From assembly GCA_016223165.1 (NCBI GenBank), contig JACRPO010000007.1, positions 62,001 to 126,000 on the forward strand: 64,000 nucleotides of DNA. The letters are read 5' to 3'. The notes beneath the pieces were generated by a model. The model did not search any database. It saw only the letters and a program-made list of their open reading frames with translations, and was not told the origin of the DNA. Shown one piece after another: positions 60,387-64,000 of this stretch. The position numbers and the translations under genes were made by a program. The stretch's first letter is position 1; each line of letters opens with the position of its first letter. Source of the DNA: Burkholderiales bacterium (lineage in GTDB: Bacteria; Pseudomonadota; Gammaproteobacteria; Burkholderiales; Burkholderiaceae_C).

Positions 60387-61832
60387 ATGTCCGCCACCCC
60401 GCCCGCAGCGATGCCCGAAGCGCACGAGTTGAACGAGTTGGGCGCCGCCGAACTCTCCGCGGCCTACGCGGCGCGGCGCCTGTCGCCGGTGGAGGCCACC
60501 GAGGCCGTCATCGCGCACATCGCGCGCTGGGAACCGGAGCTGCACGCGCTCTATGCCTACGACCCGGAGCGCGCGCTGGCCGCGGCCCGCGCTTCCGAGG
60601 CGCGCTGGCAGCGCGGCGCGGCGCTGTCGCCGCTGGACGGCGTGCCGCTGACGATCAAGGAGAACATCGCCACGCGCGGCACGCCGGTGCCGCTGGGCAC
60701 CGCGGCGACCGAGCTCATGCCCGCGCCGGAAGATGCGCCACCCGCGGCCCGCCTGGCCGAGGCCGGCTGCGTGCTGCTGGCCAAGACGACCATGCCCGAC
60801 TACGGCATGCTGAGCTCGGGCCTCTCGACCTTCCATGCGCTCGCGCGCAACCCCTGGGACCTGAGCAAGAACCCCGGCGGCAGCAGCGCCGGCGCCGGCG
60901 CGGCGGCGGCGGCCGGCTACGGTCCGCTGCACGTGGGCACCGACATCGGCGGCTCGATCCGCCTGCCGGCCGCCTGGTGCGGCGTCGTGGGGCTGAAGCC
61001 GAGCGGCGGCCGCGTGCCGATCAAGCCGCCCTACATCGGCCGCGTCGCCGGGCCGATGACGCGCACCGTCACCGACGCCGCGCTGATGATGGCGGCGCTG
61101 TCGCAGCCCGACTGGCGCGACACCACCAGCCTGCCGTACCAGCCGATCGCCTGGCACGACCTGACGCGCGCCGAGATCGGCCTCAAGGGCCTGAAGATCG
61201 GCCTGCTGCAGGATGCCGGCTGGGGTCTGGCGCCGAGCGCCGGCATCACGCGTGCGATCAACAACGCCGCCGGCCTCTTCGAGCGCGCCGGCGCCACCAT
61301 CGCGCCGATGAAGCCCTTCATGACGCCCGACATGGCCGAGGGCATCGATCTCTTCTGGCGCGTGCGCAGCGCGCTCGACATCGGCGCCCTGCCGGCGGCG
61401 CGGCGCGAAAAGGTGCTGCCCTATATCCGCGCCTGGGCCGCGGCCGGCGAGCGCGTCGACGCCGCCGCGCTCTTCCACGGCTTCAGCCAGATCGGCGCGC
61501 TGCGCGAGGCCGCCGTGGCCGCGTGCCATCCCTTCGATTTCGTGATCTCGCCGGTGGCACCGGTCAGTGCGTTCGCGGCCGAGTGGGCGGGCCCGACGAA
61601 CGATCCGGCCACCGCCATGCACCACATCGCGTTCACGCTGCCGTTCAACATGAGCGAGCAGCCGGCGATCAGCGTGCCCTGCGCGCACGACGGCGCAGGC
61701 CTGCCGATCGGCCTGCAGATCATCGGCCGCCGCCACGACGACCTCGGCGTGCTGCGGCTGGCACGCGCGTTCGAGATGCTGCGGCCGGCCGACGCGCTCA
61801 GGCCCTGGCCGCGGCGGCCCGCGGCTGACTGA
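60387..61832 (+). CDS. Amidase (amidase-signature family)
   Basis: 481 residues. Complete Ser-cisSer-Lys triad: Lys91 in VPLTIKENIATRG, cis-Ser166 in GGSSAGAGAAAAAG and nucleophile Ser190 in GTDIGGSIRLPA. About 24 residues separate the two serines, as in characterised amidases. Hydrolyses amides to acid and ammonia; GatA-type tRNA amidation is unlikely as no gatB/C is present. Last enzyme of the transporter locus; the acid it releases could be the substrate of the acyl-CoA synthetase at 54082. The short gap after it has tandem CCTGTCCCG-type 9-bp repeats. Confidence 0.93.
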   Translation: MSATPPAAMPEAHELNELGAAELSAAYAARRLSPVEATEAVIAHIARWEPELHALYAYDPERALAAARASEARWQRGAALSPLDGVPLTIKENIATRGTPVPLGTAATELMPAPEDAPPAARLAEAGCVLLAKTTMPDYGMLSSGLSTFHALARNPWDLSKNPGGSSAGAGAAAAAGYGPLHVGTDIGGSIRLPAAWCGVVGLKPSGGRVPIKPPYIGRVAGPMTRTVTDAALMMAALSQPDWRDTTSLPYQPIAWHDLTRAEIGLKGLKIGLLQDAGWGLAPSAGITRAINNAAGLFERAGATIAPMKPFMTPDMAEGIDLFWRVRSALDIGALPAARREKVLPYIRAWAAAGERVDAAALFHGFSQIGALREAAVAACHPFDFVISPVAPVSAFAAEWAGPTNDPATAMHHIAFTLPFNMSEQPAISVPCAHDGAGLPIGLQIIGRRHDDLGVLRLARAFEMLRPADALRPWPRRPAAD

Positions 61833-61961
61833 CGGATCCGCCTGTCCCGCCTGTCCCGCCGGACCCGGCGGACCTGCCGCACCCGCGGCGGGCCTGCGCG
61901 CGCCGCCGCCCTCGCCACCCAGGGCCGGGCGCCCGCCGCAGCGCGCTACAGTCGGCCTGCC

Positions 61962-63335
61962 ATGGCCCATCGAGACCTCCGCGGCAACCCCTGCGCCAGC
62001 ACCAGCGCCACGGCGCGCGAGGCGGCCGAGCGGGCGCTGTGGCGCATGATGTCGTTCTACGACGTGCCGATCGCGGACCTCGACACCGCCATCGCCGCCG
62101 ACCCCGGCTGGGCCATGCCGTACCTCATGAAGGCCGGCTTCCTGCTCAGCCTCACCGAGCCGGCCCTCGTGCCCGAGGCCGCGGGCCATCTTGCGCAGGC
62201 GCGCGCGCACGCCGAGCAGGCGACGCCGCGCGAGCGCGCGCACCTCGAGGCCGTGCAGCGCCTGCTCGAGGGCCGCTGGCACGGCGCCTGCCGCATCTGG
62301 GACGAGTTGCTCGTGGAACACCCGCGCGACGCGCTGGCACTGCAATGGGCGCAGCTGTGGGACTTCTACCGCGGCGATGTCGCCGGCCTGCGCGGCCGCC
62401 CGGCGCGCGCGCTGCCGGAGTGGGACGAGTCCGACCCGCTGTACGCGCATGTGCTCGCGCTGTATGCCTTCGGCCTCGAAGAGAGCCACCTGCAGCCACA
62501 GGCCGAGGAGGCCGGCCGGCGTGCACTCGCCATCGAGCCGCGCTCGCCATGGGCGGTGCATGCGGTCGCCCACGTCATGGAGATGCAGGGCCGCTTCGAG
62601 GAGGGCGGCGCCTGGCTGCGGCAGCACCAGGGCGCCTGGGCCGAGGGCAACGGCTTCGCGGGCCACCTGTGGTGGCACAAGGCGCTCTTCCGCCTCGAGG
62701 CGCTCGACCTCGTCGGCGTGCTGCGCCTGGTCGACAAGCACCTCTCGGGCGAGGCGCTGCAGATCACGCTGCAACGCGTCGATGCCGCCGCCATGCTGTG
62801 GCGCCTGCACCTGCTGGGCGAAGACGTGTCCGAGCGCTGCGCCGCGCTGCTGCGGGGCTGGGACCTCGGCGACCCTGGCGATCACGGCGAGTACGCGGCC
62901 GCCGGCTACTACGCCTTCAACGACGTACACGCCGTGCTCGCCATGCTCGGCGCCGGCGACGTGCACCGCGCCGAGGCCTGGGTGGCGCGCTGCGCAGAGC
63001 GCGCCATGGCGCCCGAGGACGCGCGCCGCACCAACCACCAGATGGCGCGCGAGGTGGGCCTGCCGCTGATGCGCGGCCTGCTCGCCTGGCAGCGCGGTGC
63101 CGCCACCGCCGCCTGCGAGCAGATCTACCCGATACGCGCGCTCGCGCAGCGCATCGGCGGCAGCCACGCGCAGCGCGACCTCATCGACCTGACGCTGCTC
63201 GCCGCGGCGTCCAGCGGCGGCCACCGCGGCCTCGGCCGCGCGCTCGTCAACGAGCGCCGCATGGCCAAGCCGGTGACGCCGCTGACGCGGCACTGGATGG
63301 AGGCGCTCGGCGACCCCGAAGGCGAGCGCGCCTGA
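61962..63335 (+). CDS. TTC38-like tetratricopeptide protein
   Basis: 457 residues, no signal peptide. The sequence follows the TTC38 family plan: AIAADPGWAMPYLMKAGFLL, EAVQRLLEGRWHGACRIWDE, AVHAVAHVMEMQGRFEEGGA and LWWHKALFRLEALDLVGVLR; the HxVAHVxEMQGRxxEG segment is diagnostic. Bacterial homologues are widespread but not characterised. A TACAGT hexamer 15 bp upstream of the start could be a -10 box with a very short leader. Followed 19 bp later by the DUF1992 gene. Confidence 0.85.
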   Translation: MAHRDLRGNPCASTSATAREAAERALWRMMSFYDVPIADLDTAIAADPGWAMPYLMKAGFLLSLTEPALVPEAAGHLAQARAHAEQATPRERAHLEAVQRLLEGRWHGACRIWDELLVEHPRDALALQWAQLWDFYRGDVAGLRGRPARALPEWDESDPLYAHVLALYAFGLEESHLQPQAEEAGRRALAIEPRSPWAVHAVAHVMEMQGRFEEGGAWLRQHQGAWAEGNGFAGHLWWHKALFRLEALDLVGVLRLVDKHLSGEALQITLQRVDAAAMLWRLHLLGEDVSERCAALLRGWDLGDPGDHGEYAAAGYYAFNDVHAVLAMLGAGDVHRAEAWVARCAERAMAPEDARRTNHQMAREVGLPLMRGLLAWQRGAATAACEQIYPIRALAQRIGGSHAQRDLIDLTLLAAASSGGHRGLGRALVNERRMAKPVTPLTRHWMEALGDPEGERA

Positions 63336-63354
63336 CGAGCAGCAAGGAGCACCG

Positions 63355-63741
63355 ATGAGCCCATCGAGCGCCCAGGACAAGAAGGAACAGCGGCTGAAGC
63401 TCGTCGAAGACGAGATCGGCCGCCACCTCGCCGAGAGCGAGAAGAGCGGCGAGTTGCGCGCGGCGCCGAGCTTCGGCAAGCCGCTCGATTTCGGCGACGG
63501 CTACGACGAGACGCCGGCCGAGTTCCGCATGCCGATGAAGGTGTTGAAGGACGCCGGCGTCGTGCCACCCGAGGTGGAGGCGATGCGCGAGATCGCCGCG
63601 CTGCAGGCCGAGCTCGACGCGCTCGGCGAGAACGGCCGCGCGGGCGACGATGCGGCGCGCGCCTTGAAGCAGCGCCTGGCCGAGAAGCGCCAGGCGCTCG
63701 CGCTCAGGCTGGAGAGACTGCGCGCCAGCGGCTCGCTCTGA
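63355..63741 (+). CDS. DUF1992 (DnaJ-homologue C28-type) protein
   Basis: 128 residues from ATG 63355. Family motifs are clear: VEDEIGRHLAESEKSGELRA, SFGKPLDFGDGYDETPAEFR and MKVLKDAGVVPPEVE, followed by a helical coiled-coil tail (about 75-125). DUF1992 is the domain of the DNAJC28 family without a J domain; function unknown. Likely co-transcribed with the TPR gene. Confidence 0.9.
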   Translation: MSPSSAQDKKEQRLKLVEDEIGRHLAESEKSGELRAAPSFGKPLDFGDGYDETPAEFRMPMKVLKDAGVVPPEVEAMREIAALQAELDALGENGRAGDDAARALKQRLAEKRQALALRLERLRASGSL

Positions 63742-63769
63742 TCCTCGCTCGGACCTTCAAGTCGGGCCT

Positions 63770-64000
63770 TCAGACCAGCGGCGGCGGCAGCTTCTCGACT
63801 TCGATCGCCTGCTTCACGGCCGGGCGCTGCAGCATGCGCTGCAGATACGGGCCGATATGCGGATAGTCGCGCGCCGGCGCACTGCCGACGAAGCCGCGTG
63901 ACCAGCGGCACAGCATGAAGGCGAGCGGATCGGCGATGCCGTAGTGCGCGCCGAGCAGCCACGGCCCGCCGTGGCCGGCCAGCAGTTGATCGAGCTGGCC
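63770..64000 (-). CDS. Glutathione S-transferase, C-terminal part (truncated by window end)
   Basis: The last 76 residues are visible on the minus strand, stop TCA at 63770-63772. The frame is open to base 64000. GPWLLGAHYGIADPLAFMLC is the all-alpha GST C-terminal domain with the N-capping Asp, followed by HIGPYLQRMLQRPAVKQAIE. The thioredoxin-like N-terminal domain lies outside the window. Convergent with the DUF1992 gene. Confidence 0.85.
   Translation of the reverse strand, partial: GQLDQLLAGHGGPWLLGAHYGIADPLAFMLCRWSRGFVGSAPARDYPHIGPYLQRMLQRPAVKQAIEVEKLPPPLV

Noticed and set aside
60387..61832. gatA (tRNA amidotransferase subunit)
   Set aside because: The amidase triad is shared, but gatB and gatC are absent and the gene lies in a transporter/catabolic locus.

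Overview
The window is 64 kb of very GC-rich DNA with strong third-position GC bias and dense gene packing. The gene set points to a betaproteobacterium of the order Burkholderiales, probably the Rubrivivax/Leptothrix/Sphaerotilaceae side: a MetH that lacks its homocysteine domain and sits behind an S-adenosylhomocysteine riboswitch, a second long IF-1, PHB-depolymerase-type esterase, HupE/UreJ, DUF1501/DUF1800 pairs, and TAGAAT-type -10 boxes. Species assignment is inference. No rRNA, tRNA, CRISPR, prophage or insertion sequence was seen.

Region 1 (1-15.9 kb, all + strand) is the most unusual part. It starts with two secreted c-heme-type proteins, then two outer-membrane beta-barrel proteins (one with an SH3 domain), a TlpA-like thioredoxin, a DUF4266 lipoprotein and a DUF3570 protein, a conserved periplasmic protein, three overlapping TPR proteins, a small conserved exported protein, and then a TolQ/ExbB-type channel, two TolR/ExbD-type proteins and a TonB-like protein with the AgmX/PglI C-terminal domain. 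This resembles the Agl-Glt / Nfs trans-envelope machine of myxobacteria, here in a betaproteobacterium and joined to a redox module. A double hairpin terminates it.

Region 2 (15.9-30 kb): an SLC13-type transporter, a PHB-depolymerase-like esterase, a lysoplasmalogenase-like membrane protein with Rep helicase, a secreted block (CHRD, DUF4382, DUF1501, DUF1800), and metH with its riboswitch. Region 3 (30-48 kb): glucokinase, DUF4198/HupE/TPR metal-uptake-like genes, a small Ala-Lys-Pro-rich exported protein, the second IF-1, ilvE and neighbours, glycosyltransferase 25, radA, alr, lplT, a DMT exporter, a two-part response regulator, glutathione peroxidase and an aromatic aminotransferase.

Region 4 (47.7-64 kb): a LysR regulator with a palindromic operator beside a small gene, an SDR and an aldehyde dehydrogenase facing a dipeptide-type ABC transporter (two permeases, two ATPases, periplasmic binding protein) that is interleaved with a DsbA-family protein and an acyl-CoA synthetase and followed by a SnoaL-like protein and an amidase. 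This looks like an uptake-and-catabolism locus for an amide- or peptide-like compound. The window closes with a TTC38-like TPR protein, a DUF1992 protein and a truncated glutathione S-transferase.

Two copies of a roughly 310-320 bp structured repeat (17.3 and 57.6 kb) show compensatory changes in their stems, and several 8-16 bp and 60 bp tandem repeats are scattered between and inside genes.
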